A DNA stretch of 64,000 nucleotides from Endocalyx cinctus (taxonomy: Eukaryota > Ascomycota > Sordariomycetes > Amphisphaeriales > Apiosporaceae). The stretch lies in the NCBI GenBank assembly GCA_001600455.1, contig BCKC01000008.1:1027345-1091344 (forward strand). Direction: 5' to 3'. The notes beneath the pieces are model-generated. The model saw nothing but the letters and a program-made list of their open reading frames with translations. It ran no database searches and was not told the DNA's origin. Each line of letters begins with the position of its first letter. Positions within the stretch are counted from its first letter, which is position 1. The position numbers and the translations under genes were made by a program. This document shows, piece by piece, positions 11,654 through 22,505 of the stretch.

Positions 11654-12417
11654 ATGCTTTCCCGCGCCGCCCTCGCTTCTTCCCTCCTGGCTCTGATGCC
11701 ATCCGCCGTCCTGGCTCTCCCGGAGGTCGTGGCTCAGCCCCTTCCGGACCTCTGCTCCTCTTACCCCGGATACGACTCCACCACCGGCGTTGCCGGTCCG
11801 TGGCTTATCCAGCTCTCCGATGCCGAGAACACGGATATCGACGGGTTTGGCGATACTTCCATCTACTCCGTTAACATCGTGAACTCGCGCCCGAACTTGA
11901 GATGGGGAATGGTGAGATTTTTTTTTTTTTTTTTTTGTTTCTTGCGTAAACCAGCATATCCAAAATACCCCCATACTAACACCTCATTTTTCCTCAGATC
12001 ACCTTCCCCACGAACAACCAAATCGCCAAGACGCCCCTCCAATGCAGCAACGACACGCTGCAAGCGCGCGTCCCCACGGCCCTCACGGCGGCCGGCGCGC
12101 CCACCGACTACGCGTGGACGCCCTTGGTCGTCGCCGTGTACCCGTACGACGCGACGCTGGGGTACAAGCTGGACGGGTCCGCGCCCAGAGTGTTCGAGCA
12201 CTACGACGCCGCGACGGGCGAGAAGCTCGACGGCGTTTTCTTGGGCGCGTACGACAACACCACCGCCTGGGGCATCAAGCAGTACCCGGCCTCCCAGGGT
12301 ACCTCGGGCCTCGATTACTACTATATCCGTGTCCTCGGCCCCGATAGCGCCGACCCGACTACGGGCGAGGCTTTGAAGGACGGGGAGACGAAGACGTATA
12401 TTAAGATCATGGCTTAG
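11654..12417 (+). CDS. Small secreted protein, unknown function
   Basis: Exons are 11654-11911 and 11998-12417 with an 86-nt intron carrying a 19-T run, a perfect TACTAAC branch point at 11974-11980 and a CAG acceptor, giving 225 residues. The first 21 residues are a clear signal peptide (hydrophobic core, AVLA end). The mature protein (about 22 kDa) has two Cys (CSSYPG near the start, LQCSND in the second exon). It is rich in Tyr, Asp, Thr and Gly with no long helices, so it looks like a beta-rich extracellular fold. No transmembrane segment or GPI-type tail is seen. I recognise no named family. It could be a cell-wall-associated or effector-like protein. A TATA box and CT-rich leader upstream, and a T run with AATAAA-like signals downstream, support an expressed gene. 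Confidence 0.85.
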
Positions 12418-12950
12418 ATTTTTTTTTTTTAGTATCGTCTCGTTTGGATCTTAGCGTGAGGTTTGGGGGTGCTCGTTTGAGCATCTAGGGATCATAATAA
12501 ATATAAAATAAAGTAACATCAATTGTCTTGGGTGTGGATATCATGAGGTTTTTATTGGGATTCATGGCGATGGCTACATTTGCTGGTTGGTGCCATCTAG
12601 ATTGAAATTAGGCAGTTTAAATCAAAGCCTTCATCACAATCAACATTGAGTGCACCGCTAAGTCGTGAGACATGACCTTAAACCGTGATCATAAACCATG
12701 GTAATGGTGTTATATTGTGCAGATAGTTATAATCTTGCAGAAAAAAAGGGGGGGCGGTAGATAGGTGATACACCATTTATGAATCCCAAACGCCAGCCTG
12801 TATGGCTAATTCCTTAGTTCATATATTTTATTAAAAAAAAAAAAAAACCAAAAAAAAAATGCAAAGCTTAGTATGTATCATCTATTCGTTTATTCATCCA
12901 TCCATCTATCCAATCAAGCATGACCAGTTCTTCAAAACTTAGGGGGCCTC
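12418..12950. other. Tail-to-tail spacer with poly-A tract
   Basis: The 3' region of the secreted-protein gene starts with a T run right after the stop and contains AATAAA/AAATAAAG signals near 12495-12513. A nearly pure A tract is at about 12832-12859. No gene is seen. Confidence 0.5.
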
Positions 12951-15147
12951 TTAAGCGAGGTAATCTTTCGTAATTAATTGGACGACATCCCCCGGGGGAT
13001 GTCGAAGCATCTTGACGGAAAATTTATCCGACACCACGACATCGCCCTCCTGCGGATCGAAGTACAGGCAGACGCGACGATCCACGAGCAACGAGTTGAC
13101 GAGCGGGATCAGGTTCTGCGTCCCGTTCTCGATTCTCACGCATCCGCAACCGCAGGATCCGCACGACCTTTCCGCCCAGGAGCAGACGCAAGGAGAATCG
13201 CGCGTCGGGTGTCGCGTGATCAGCGGAAGACCGCTTGCTGCTGTCATTTGTACCTCGGGTTTCGGGTTTGGTTTCGAAATGTCTTCATCATTGTTGTTGT
13301 AACTGTGGCGGTGGTGACCGCAACGACAGGCGCAACTCCACCGGATCTTCTCCAGTTTCTTGATGTTATACGCCTGGGGTAGGTAACGAGTAAACAAGTC
13401 CGACGACGAGAAGAGCATTTTTCCGGTACCGTCGCGGGGCGTCCGTAATACGAGATACCGAGAGCGATCGTAGTCCTCTTCCTCCTCGACGACGTCCTCG
13501 AAAGCAGTATCTAATGGTTCCTCCGAAAGTAAATCCTGAGCGGTGCAAGATACCACCGCCTGTCGTTCATCTAGGGCAACGTCGCCGACGAAGCCCCGGA
13601 GAACGACCGGCGAGCAGGTTTCGGCTAATTTACGAACCTTGCGCATATCCACCGCGGAAAGCGGGTAGCGGATTCCCCTGCGCGCCGCCGGTCTAATCAT
13701 GATTCCGCACGGGTACAGATACCGGAACGAGACGTCCATTGTCGCCGTCATCGAAGAACCCCAATCGAAAACGTCGGACCTCTCGCGAAAATAGCTAGGC
13801 CTACCGTCCTCGTAAATCAACTCGTGCGTCAAGGCCGGGACCGAGAGCGCGTGCGTCACGGAGACGGCGCCGGCGCCGCCCCGCACCAACGCGCCGTGCC
13901 AGGGGGTCATGACGACCTCGTTATCCTGGGGGACGATCTTGATCGAGACCTTGGTGACGTCGTCGGACGGGTGAATCGACAACCTCACGGCGCGCGGGTA
14001 CCGCGTCCTGACTGTCTCGGCGAAAGCTTTCCCTCTAGCGATCATAGCCTTCGCGATCTCAGCGTTTTCCCTCTCCATCTGGGACCGGGATCGCCCCCCC
14101 TCGGAAGCCCCTCCTCCGCCTCCTCTCTCGGAGTTGAGGAATTTCTTGTATCCCTTGTACGTCTTTAGCGTGTCCGGATCGTTCGCGATCCCGTCGAGGA
14201 CGTCGAAATCGGGCGGCGCGTTGCCTTCGAGGAGACGTCGGTACGAGGGTACGTTGCTCAGGTACGACGACTTCTCGTCCGGCGTTTCCTGCTTTTCGCT
14301 CGCTTCGTCCGCGGGCAGGCCGACGAGGTCCCGGATGCGCGAGAACCGAATCCGGTCGCAGCCGTTCCGTTTCGCCATCGCGCGGAGCTCCTGCCCGTAC
14401 TCCCATACCTCCTCGTCCGAGACCCCGAGGATGTCGCTATAGGTGATGCCGTCCGATACGATGGTCAAAACGGCTTCGGATCCGGTGGCGTCTTGGATTG
14501 CGTGGCAGAGGCCGTTAAGGTGGACTGCGCGTCATAACGACGAATTGTTAGTAAGTAATCATGTTTCACTCCCTTTTGGATGCCCAGTGCTTATTTTGAT
14601 TTTTCATCATAAAGTGAAATCACCAAAAACTACGTGCCATAAATGCATCACGTGCGCGATGGGATGGAAACTCACGAAGAGAAAACCGTTCCGCTTCATC
14701 GGGAAGCTGTCCCAGCACTTTCTTCGTCCGGTTGGACGACTTGAAGGGAAACGCGGGCAGGACGAATTCGATCGGCGCCTCTTTTTCCAGCGCTCTTTGT
14801 ATCCGCTCCTGGGACGCCAGGATCGACCCCGGAACGTCCCAATCGTTCCGGTACTCGATGCGGTAGCGGTTGAGCACCACCGAGGCCTTCCGGGCCTTCT
14901 CCGCGATAGACTTAAGACGAAGGTGCGTCGGGTTGGCGTCTGGCGCTTCGACGATGGCCTCCTGCGCGTTCGATTTTATGGCCGCTAGGTTGACCTCCTC
15001 GGGCGATTGCCTCGGGAGAACTTCAGTAATCGTAGGTTCCGTGACCTTCGCCGCTTGACTTCCCCGCCTAAGAAGCACGGGAAGGGCTTGCAGCCTCTCT
15101 CGCCTGTCGGCCGTATCAGCGTCAACCTGAACCAAAGTCACGGTCAT
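12951..15147 (-). CDS. Isocyanide synthase, DIT1/PvcA family, with shortened TauD-like C-terminal region
   Basis: Exons are 15147-14676 and 14524-12951 with a 151-nt intron (GTGAGT...CGCAG), giving 681 residues. The join restores LLHLNGLCHAIQD, typical of the family. Conserved DIT1/PvcA blocks are IEFVLPAFPFKS, TIVSDGITYSDILG, RLSIHPSDD and MTPWHGALV. The family turns an amino acid (Tyr or Trp in known cases) plus ribulose-5-phosphate into an isonitrile. After about residue 440 the sequence resembles the TauD-type dioxygenase fused in many fungal homologues (PVVLRGF, GKMLFSSSDLF, DRRVCLYFDPQEGDVVVSDKFS). However, the segment that should hold the HxD iron ligands is replaced by a short acidic stretch, and the protein ends soon after VVVSD. 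An insert rich in Cys/His (CACRCGHHRH, CGSCGCGC) is odd. No P450, NRPS or transporter adjoins it. The isocyanide synthase domain call is firm; product and fate are unknown. Confidence 0.88.
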
Positions 15148-17212
15148 ATCGAGGATGCGATTTCAATGTTCGGTTCGAGTAGACTTTTTCTTCTTTCTTA
15201 TTTTTTTTTCTCTTGGTCAAGATAAAGCGATAGGTGAAGGAGAAAAGAAGGGTTTGTCCTACGCACCATCGAGTTTTTGTCCTCGTGGCGAGGGGTCCTT
15301 ATGCGGCAATATATGTATCATTCATCTAAAACTCTTGGAATAAGCGATGATCCGTCACAATACAAGAGATCTCGCTTCGATTTCATGGACCATTCGGGAG
15401 GATATACGAAGGGCCGCCTAGCGTCGCTTTGTTTACCTCGAGTCCCTTTGTCTGATCGATATTCCAGGCGCCAGTAACCCTAGCCATATCGAGCAACATT
15501 AACCTAGGTGGCGCACCCGGCTTTGAAAGAAGTCCTAAAGAAGAAGAAGAAAAAGGTGAAGAGGTCACCTGAAGAAATAAAGTACTACCGAAAGTAGTGT
15601 CCAAAGGTATGTCATGACGTGCCCGCATCTATAGCCTGTACTTATTCGAGCGGGTAATATCCGTCCATGGCAATGCGACGTCTACCCAATCTATGTTGCA
15701 CGCGGGGGTAAACATCATTAATAGTTAAGTGGCAAACTGCTTTGACTAATGTTTTAGGTATCATAGATCTCACCAATAATGTGAGATTTCGTAGTAATCT
15801 ATCACCGATACTTCAATGGTTGGAGGCTCAAAGGTCGGTGCTCTTCATCCAGCAGGTAGTCCTTGATGCCTCTGCATGGTGTAGAAGGGCTGGGGGATTG
15901 ACATCGTACCAAACAGCTGGTGTACGTATAAGGTTTATACCTGTTTGAGATGGTTGTAAATATCATCCCCTATAGTCGTGACGGTCATATCAATTCTTAA
16001 CTATTACACACTATATTTCCAGAATTCATTATAATCTCATTAGATAAGAGCGAAAATCGCAAAATGAAAGCCGAGTTCCGTGCTAGCTCCGAGGAGTATA
16101 TATATCCACATAGGCTGGGTATATACAGTTTAAAGTCTCAAAATTCATGATGGCAGTTTCCCGCGACTACCCCAAACTGATGAAATTATCCTTCCTCCGC
16201 TCTTGTTAGACTTCACTAACTTTCGGCTGGTGTTCTTAAGAACCATCTTGAGCGTATCCCTCTACGGTAGCATCTTTACCTTTTCGTCGCTCCTATGATA
16301 TTTGCTCCTGGAGCTGATTCATATCACTTCGCTGCTTAGTGATTACCCAGGAACATTTTGATAGGAGTCAAGTTGTAATAGGTCGTCGAGCCTCCTATAC
16401 TCCCCTGATTCTATAGCATCTCCCGGCGCATTTGAAAAATTCTTTCTCTCGTAATCGAAATTCACCGCAGTTGGTCTTGGAGGATACCTTTTCTGTTTCT
16501 GAGGTTGACTCGCCCCGACGTATTAGAATTTTACACTACTCAGTAAACAGATGCAGTGAACGCACAGGCTGGCCCGCTACCTGTTATTGTCTCTACAGAC
16601 TCTTCATTCTCTATTGCTTTATGCCTATCTATTTATGCTTGGGTTTGCCCATAAAATCTAGTTAAAAGAACACTTCAAAGCTTACAAATTGCGTATCTTG
16701 CTTGACTCAAACTTTGATGTAGTCACCGACGACTTCACAATAGACATATTAGGGGGAAAAAGAGACGCGTATGTAGGACATTGCCATACTCGAGCTGTGT
16801 CAGACATTGACAAAAATCATATTGAATTGAAAGGAATGTGGGTATTGTACGTAGGAACTTAAGAAAATACGAGCATAGAATCAACAAGCTCTTAAGGGGA
16901 ATCATAAAGGAGGGTACTTCCTGCCATCAACATGAGACATCATCTATCCGACAATCCTCCACGCGTATATGCACAACTCGCGTTTCACCTCATCTAGGAG
17001 GTCACGTGTGTAGCTAACAATACAGAGACAACTTGAAGGGAAAAAAGTAGGATGGTTCCATTCGCCATTTTCTGTCTTTTTTTTTTCTATCTCCATTTTC
17101 CCGTATTCAGTAATTGATACAAGTGATATTTATACTCGATCATCATCGGGTGAAACGATGCTCGATAGGTTTTGACCGACGATGGCTGGTTATTTTCGTC
17201 TTAGAAAATACT
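15148..17212. other. 2-kb AT-rich spacer
   Basis: No gene recognised. It includes the upstream region of the isocyanide synthase (T-rich stretch 15190-15215 on the plus strand) and the 3' region of the DUF7728-like gene. Short open frames (for example 15742-15948, 16432-16665) show no family resemblance or coding-like composition. Confidence 0.5.
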
Positions 17213-18368
17213 TTAAGCCTCGTTCTCAGGTTCCTTCACGTCGACAACGGCAACGATGACGTCCTCTACGTAGGCAGGAGGGGCCTCTACTTCTTCTTCG
17301 CGGGCCATCAAACCAACTTTCTCATCATCGACGAGCGCTTCGGCGTGAGCGGCCTTAGAACGACGGCCACGGTGGCGCCGGGAGCTAGAAGAGCGGCGGA
17401 CAAGTTTGCGCCATAGGAAGACGATGAAGGTACCAACCATCATGCCGAGACTACAAATCAAATTAGCGAGACGTCACGAATTAGAAAGAAAGGTTGCGGG
17501 GATAAAAAACTTACATGCTAGCGGTGATACCGGCCATGATGCCGATGAGAACAGGCAGGAGGATGTGGGCAGCAACATTCCTAAAGAGATGGCCCCAACG
17601 ATGCTGCTTGTGCATGCCATGTGGGTGAGAGTGGTTTGGTCTCATGGCGTGGCCGCGGAACTTGCCGCAACCATGAGCACGAAGCTTGCCGAATTTCTCC
17701 ATAATCATCTTCTGGTATTCGCAGAACACGGTGGAGCATTCTTCCGTCTTGGTAGGCACCTGTTCCTGTTCCTTGACTTCGACTTCGGCGATCATTAGCT
17801 TGCCGAAGCCGGTCTTGATGAGCTTGATCTCGACGGTCGGGATGCTGTCGACAAACTGGTTACCGACTTCGATGATCTGGAGCTCGAGAAGAACCAACTC
17901 GAGGTCTTCGTCGTCGGTAGTAGCTATGGGCCGGGTCTGCAAGCCGTAGCCGAGAGGTTGGGGCTTCCAGAACGGTCGCACGTTGCCCTTGGAGAGGCGA
18001 TGCTTGGTGTTAGGCACGAGGGCGGCGGTGAGGGTGTTGGTAAAGGGATCGGGGTTAGGGTATAGTTCGTATCCGTTCAACCACAACTTATCAGCCTCGT
18101 TGGAGAGTTCGACGTTGAAGTTTAGATCGAGATGGGTGGGGACCATGTTATCCGCCACCTCGGCATCATGGTTAAGGGAGCATCCGGGGCAGGCCAACTT
18201 AACGCTGGCAGTATCGGCGAACTGAATAATATCGACGTCGACTTCGTGAGGAACGGGAAGTGTGGTGATGATATCGTCGTCAGACATGGGGATGTCGGGA
18301 GGTAGCATAAGTGCATTGGTAGTGGAAGCCGCCAGGCCAGCTGCGGCGATGATTGATGCTAACTGCAT
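17213..18368 (-). CDS. Type I membrane protein of unknown function (DUF7728-like) with PPAY tail
   Basis: Exons are 18368-17515 and 17450-17213 with a 64-nt intron (GTAAGT...TTGTAG), giving 363 residues. An N-terminal signal peptide of about 20 residues is followed by MLPPDIP and a 240-residue extracytoplasmic region with CPGC, LNGYELYPNPDPF and LELQIIEVGN, then Cys-containing helices and a His-rich stretch (HSHPHGMHKQH). One transmembrane segment (about 269-298) follows, then an Arg-rich stop-transfer stretch and a cytosolic tail of about 60 residues with a PPAY motif at 342-345. PPxY motifs bind WW domains of Rsp5/NEDD4 ubiquitin ligases. The overall pattern matches a family widespread in Pezizomycotina that I recall as DUF7728; the number is from memory. 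Function is unknown; an adaptor or receptor-like role is inference. Confidence 0.85.
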
Positions 18369-20378
18369 ATTGTCGGAGGGGTTGGTTTTGGAGTCCGCTC
18401 TCTCTCAATACTTAGATGAAGGTTTAGTTTCTCATCAATCAATGATGTAGTTGATGATTTGTAGGATTTAGTAATAAAAACCGGTAAATAATAAAAAGTT
18501 GAGATGTTTCCGGATTGCTCGGGTTAAAGAAAGAGAGAAGAAAAAAGAGAGGGAAACTAGAAAGGAGAAGGATTTGGTGGTGTGATGATGAGAGGCTTAC
18601 ACAGTAACCCAACGTAGAAGTGATGTTGTTGTTTGTTGTTGGGGGCAAAAGGGTGACGAAGAGTACACCCTGTTTCCCCTCTATTTGGTAGAATTGATTG
18701 GTCAAGTGGACAAAGCGGCTCATTGGGGCTTCTTGCTTGTTGTACGTTACAGTACTTGATGCACTGTAATAATATCCACAGCAGCCCACAGTAGTACTAC
18801 TTAGGCAGCTAGGCAGCTAGGTACGTACTACTCTGCGGTGCGCATACCCGTGGACATGACCAACCTACAGGGAATAGCCTATTGCCTACTTAGGTAATAC
18901 GCTATACTACCGTACATATACTGTAGCTGTGTACTGCGCAGTAGGTACATTCTGTAGGTACCATACTACACTATCGTTTCAGGGGTTTAATAACTCCATT
19001 TAGGGTACATACGTGCAGTACCTCAAGGTTATTCCTCTATTTCTTTATCTGCATTATCACGTCATATTACATACTACCTGAAGTATTTACATATATTATC
19101 GATATAGCTTCAAATAACTACAAATGAAGTTTCGCTTTGCTTTGCCATTTATCAAACCTGCTTAAATATACTACACCATCAGATAGTTGATGACTGTTGA
19201 CGTTGACCTTAACTTTAGTAATGCGACGTTGCTAATACACGATATAAATGGGATATAAAATAGGCAACCCACCTCAAGGATCGGCGACCGCGGCGACCGA
19301 ATCCCTCGGTTCAAACCTTTTTCACTCTTCGGATTTAATTATTTGAGTATTGCGAATGTTCATGTTAAGGGAGATCAGTATGGCGAGAGACTTTCTATTA
19401 AACCATGATCTACCCTATTGTATATATGATTATTAACTTTCATTAATAGGGGCGAGTAGTGTGGTTGCTACTTATATAACAAGCTCGCCGACCCTCGAGT
19501 TCATTCGCTCGTCAACGTCGAGATGACTAGATTTTGACGAGAAACCGAGATTTATGTTGATGCAATTGGGCTATTCAGATCACTTGATTGACTTGATCGC
19601 GCAATATTCTAACCTAACGATATTCACGATACCTCTACCGGGAACCCCAGTGTTTTTTTTTTTTTTAGTCCACCTATCGTGTCTCCTACGCAACGATGTT
19701 TACCATCATTTAGTAAGTGAAAAAACAGACTATAAAGATGACAGACACTATTATATCATACGAGGGGGGAGCTAGTCCAAGAACTCGTCAAGTTGTCCAT
19801 ATTCGATCGCTGTCTACCAGTAGATTTCCTATCCGATTTGGAATAATATTGTCAGCGTGGGACCTGATTATAAATTAGCTACCTACGGCGACGAATGGAT
19901 CGAGATGAAGATGTCGACGAAGAATGAGTAGCCTGGACGGATTTGACATTCGGAATTGTATAGTAGTGCGGCAACTCCGTCGTCCTTGTCGACTTCGATA
20001 AGTCCTTGGTCGCCGGGGCCTGGTGCGTTGAAGGATTACCTAAATGAGTTAGAGAGATCACGCCCCCAGGCCCCCTATACATCACCGTCCCCGAACAAGC
20101 CTGTTCCGACGGCGACGGAAAGAAGAATATTGGACAGTCCCTAGTGAGAGCGCCCTCTTGGCTACTCTCAAAGCCGGGGGTACCAAAGAGATCACGTTAT
20201 TACATCCGGGCTGCGATGAGAATAAACAGAGTTGTTCGTTCGTTATTCTTTTTTTTTCCTCTTATTTTTTTTTTCTAAAGTGATTTATACAAACGAATAG
20301 AAATCCGACATTCTATATAGAGAGCATTAATATAACACGGATATAAAAAAGAAAATCCCAGCTCAAGCAAAGTACCGA
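18369..20378. other. 2-kb AT-rich spacer with TAGGTAC/CAGCTAGG motif clusters
   Basis: Between about 18795 and 18980 the motifs CTTAGGCAGCTAGGCAGCTAGGTACGTA and further TAGGTA copies recur within 200 bases. The frame around 19956-20144 (TTG-initiated, 62 codons, ending before 20145) has fairly coding-like third positions but no Met or recognised homologue, so it may be a gene relic. A T run sits at about 19651-19664, and T-rich stretches near 20250-20275 precede the next gene. Confidence 0.45.
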
Positions 20379-20798
20379 ATGTCCACCCACGCCCTTCTCC
20401 CCTGTTGCCGCTTCTTCTGTTTTGACCGACAAGAAACCTTGCGAGTTTATCCAAGGCAAGGAACTGCCACCCCTCGCCTCGTCGTGTACGACCGGATGGA
20501 AAGGGTTGTCAAATTGGACGTGAGCATCTGCCACGTGACAAAAGATCCCGAGCTGACCAACTCCATCCGCGAAGTGAACATCCTCCAACCGCATAAACCA
20601 CAGGGAACCAAATCCATCTATTTGATCCACGCTTGCTTAACCGAGAGTCGTTTCTGGTCGAATGATGATATCAAGCCCCAATTGACTAAGGTGAGTTGAT
20701 ATTGTCGCCGTCGAGGTCATGAATTTACTTTTGTGGGGAGGTTGGCGCATCGGAACTCCAAGCAGAAAAAGAAGCCTCATCATCACCATCACCAATAA
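20379..20798 (+). CDS. Small hypothetical protein with oligo-His C-terminus
   Basis: Exon 1 is 20379-20690 (104 codons), ending exactly at AAG before a GTGAGT donor. With the acceptor at CAG (20765), exon 2 is 20766-20798, giving 114 residues that end in KKKPHHHHHQ. An alternative AAG acceptor three bases earlier would add one Gln. Third positions favour C and G as in neighbouring exons (for example GTC GTG TAC GAC CGG ATG), and the frame stops only inside the intron, supporting a real gene. The protein is mixed alpha/beta in character, has no signal peptide or membrane segment, and I recognise no domain. Its stop lies five bases from the stop of the convergent gene on the minus strand. Confidence 0.5.
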
Positions 20799-20803
20799 TC
20801 CAA

Positions 20804-21054
20804 CTATTTCGTGGGAGCAGGGCCACGTCGGGGTCTTTTCGTAGGTGTCAGCAATGATAGATCACTATTTTAAAGGGGTCATATATATATAATAAATGAA
20901 CTTACCCGCAACCTTGCGGTGTCACCACACCGAACGGGCAGTCGCCGCTAACCTTGGCCACGATTTGGTCGTCGAAGATAGGGGTGATGACTACAGCGGC
21001 GCTCGCGAAGGAGGCGAGCATGGTGATGAGAGTAGCGAATACGGCGGTCTTCAT
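20804..21054 (-). CDS. Very small secreted protein (59 residues)
   Basis: Exons are 21054-20906 and 20834-20804 with a 71-nt intron (GTAAGT, branch TGCTGAC, AAAAG acceptor). The joined product is 59 residues. Residues 1-20 form a strong signal peptide (MKTAVFATLITMLASFASAA). The mature part is about 39 residues with two Cys (SGDCPFGV, QGCGP) that could form one disulfide, and a basic C-terminus (PRRGPAPTK). It is too short for most automated gene calls. A TATA-like element lies at 21171-21177 on the minus strand about 120 bases upstream of the ATG. No family is recognised; a secreted peptide or effector-like role is plausible but unproven. Confidence 0.7.
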
Positions 21055-22505
21055 TTTGAATGATTTTGTTTTTCTTGAGAAAATGAAAAGAAATAGTAGT
21101 CCTTCGGTGACGGGATGAATCGATTCGAAAGCTGATCGCGATAGTCTACTGCTGGAGTACTGTATATCCGGTTTATAATGTTCGTATATATATCAAAGAA
21201 TGTCGTTCGTTTGTATATAAAATGTTGGTATACAGACCAGCTGAAAAAAAAAGTAATAGTATATAATTAAATAAGAGTAATTAGTTTAAAGAATCGAATA
21301 CGCTGCCAAAAGAGTTAAAATAAAATAACGTAGATCACGGATCTTCACGAAAAGAAACAAGAAAGAGAAGAAGAAGGGAGAAAAAGGAAAAGTGAGTAGA
21401 AAAGAGACAGGCCAACAAAATGTTGGCTGACTGGATCTCGTGGAGGGGGCCGCTGTGGTACGATGAAAAAAAATAAGGTGGGTAGCAGCGGTGAGGTGAG
21501 TGGCTGCGACGTTCTCCGTCGCAGGGGTGGGAGATCCTTAGTTTCAGGAACGTATAGTCCAATCATTTTTGGTCCCTTTCATTACTTGCAGTATTTAAGC
21601 GCGTATATGATTATTTTTATATATCCTTCTCGTATTTTGAACTTTGATTTCATTTTATCTCGTTTATATCTACATATTTGTTTAAATTGATTCTTGGGAT
21701 AGAATATAGAGAGAATTCCATCTCATCATTCGTAAAAGAAGATGATCAGATGAAAGATTTGTAAAAAGAAGAGGCTTAATGAAAATAAGGTTGACGATTC
21801 CGAATAAGCGTGCTGACTAAATTATCTAAGCCAAATTGGCTTAGTCTAAGGAGCCTGGGGGAGTGGGGGAATAAGGTGAGGCAATGAGAACGGCCCCCCT
21901 TTGTATCGGGTTTGACAGGGGGTTAAAGCTTGAAAATTGGCTCCAAACCAGCCTGACCAGTCACCGATATTATATACGAAGTAAGTACATGCTATTTGAC
22001 TGTGTACGTAGTAGTAACTACATGATAATATCTAGAGCCACTTTATCATTCACTTTATATAAACTACTATCTAAGTCAAATCTGATGACTTTAAAAGTCT
22101 AGATAATCTGATCGATATGTTTAAGTTATCTCAAAATACAGTAGGTTGTTGTAAGTCGAAATGATCAGGTTGTACCCCTTAGTACGTACTCCTCAATCCA
22201 TTCCTTGTTCTTTAGAGAAACCACTTCGTTTGAAAAATCGCAAGGTCCCCCTCCCCTAGTGTGTCTATAAAGTACCTAATATACACATTTATGCACAAGG
22301 CTATAGCTACATAGGATAGTGAACACAGACATAAATGCAACACTGAACTGGGTAGACAGGTCGAATAGATGTATTTATCTTGTTTTTATTTATTTAAATA
22401 CACACAGATACACATCAATCGATCCCGCAGATTAGATAAGGGGTATGATGACGTGTAGATCCTTCTATTATTATACAAGTATTATTACCTATATTCTGCT
22501 TCTTT
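21055..22505. other. 1.45-kb AT-rich spacer
   Basis: Upstream region of the small secreted gene (TATA-like TATAAAC on the minus strand at 21171-21177) and 3' region of the transporter gene. No other gene is recognised. Short open frames at 21335-21566 and 21884-22102 look random. Confidence 0.5.

Noticed and set aside
19308..19317. GGTTCAAACC followed by TTTTT, resembling a tRNA B box and terminator
   Set aside because: No pairing T-stem or acceptor stem can be formed around it, and no A box lies at a suitable distance.
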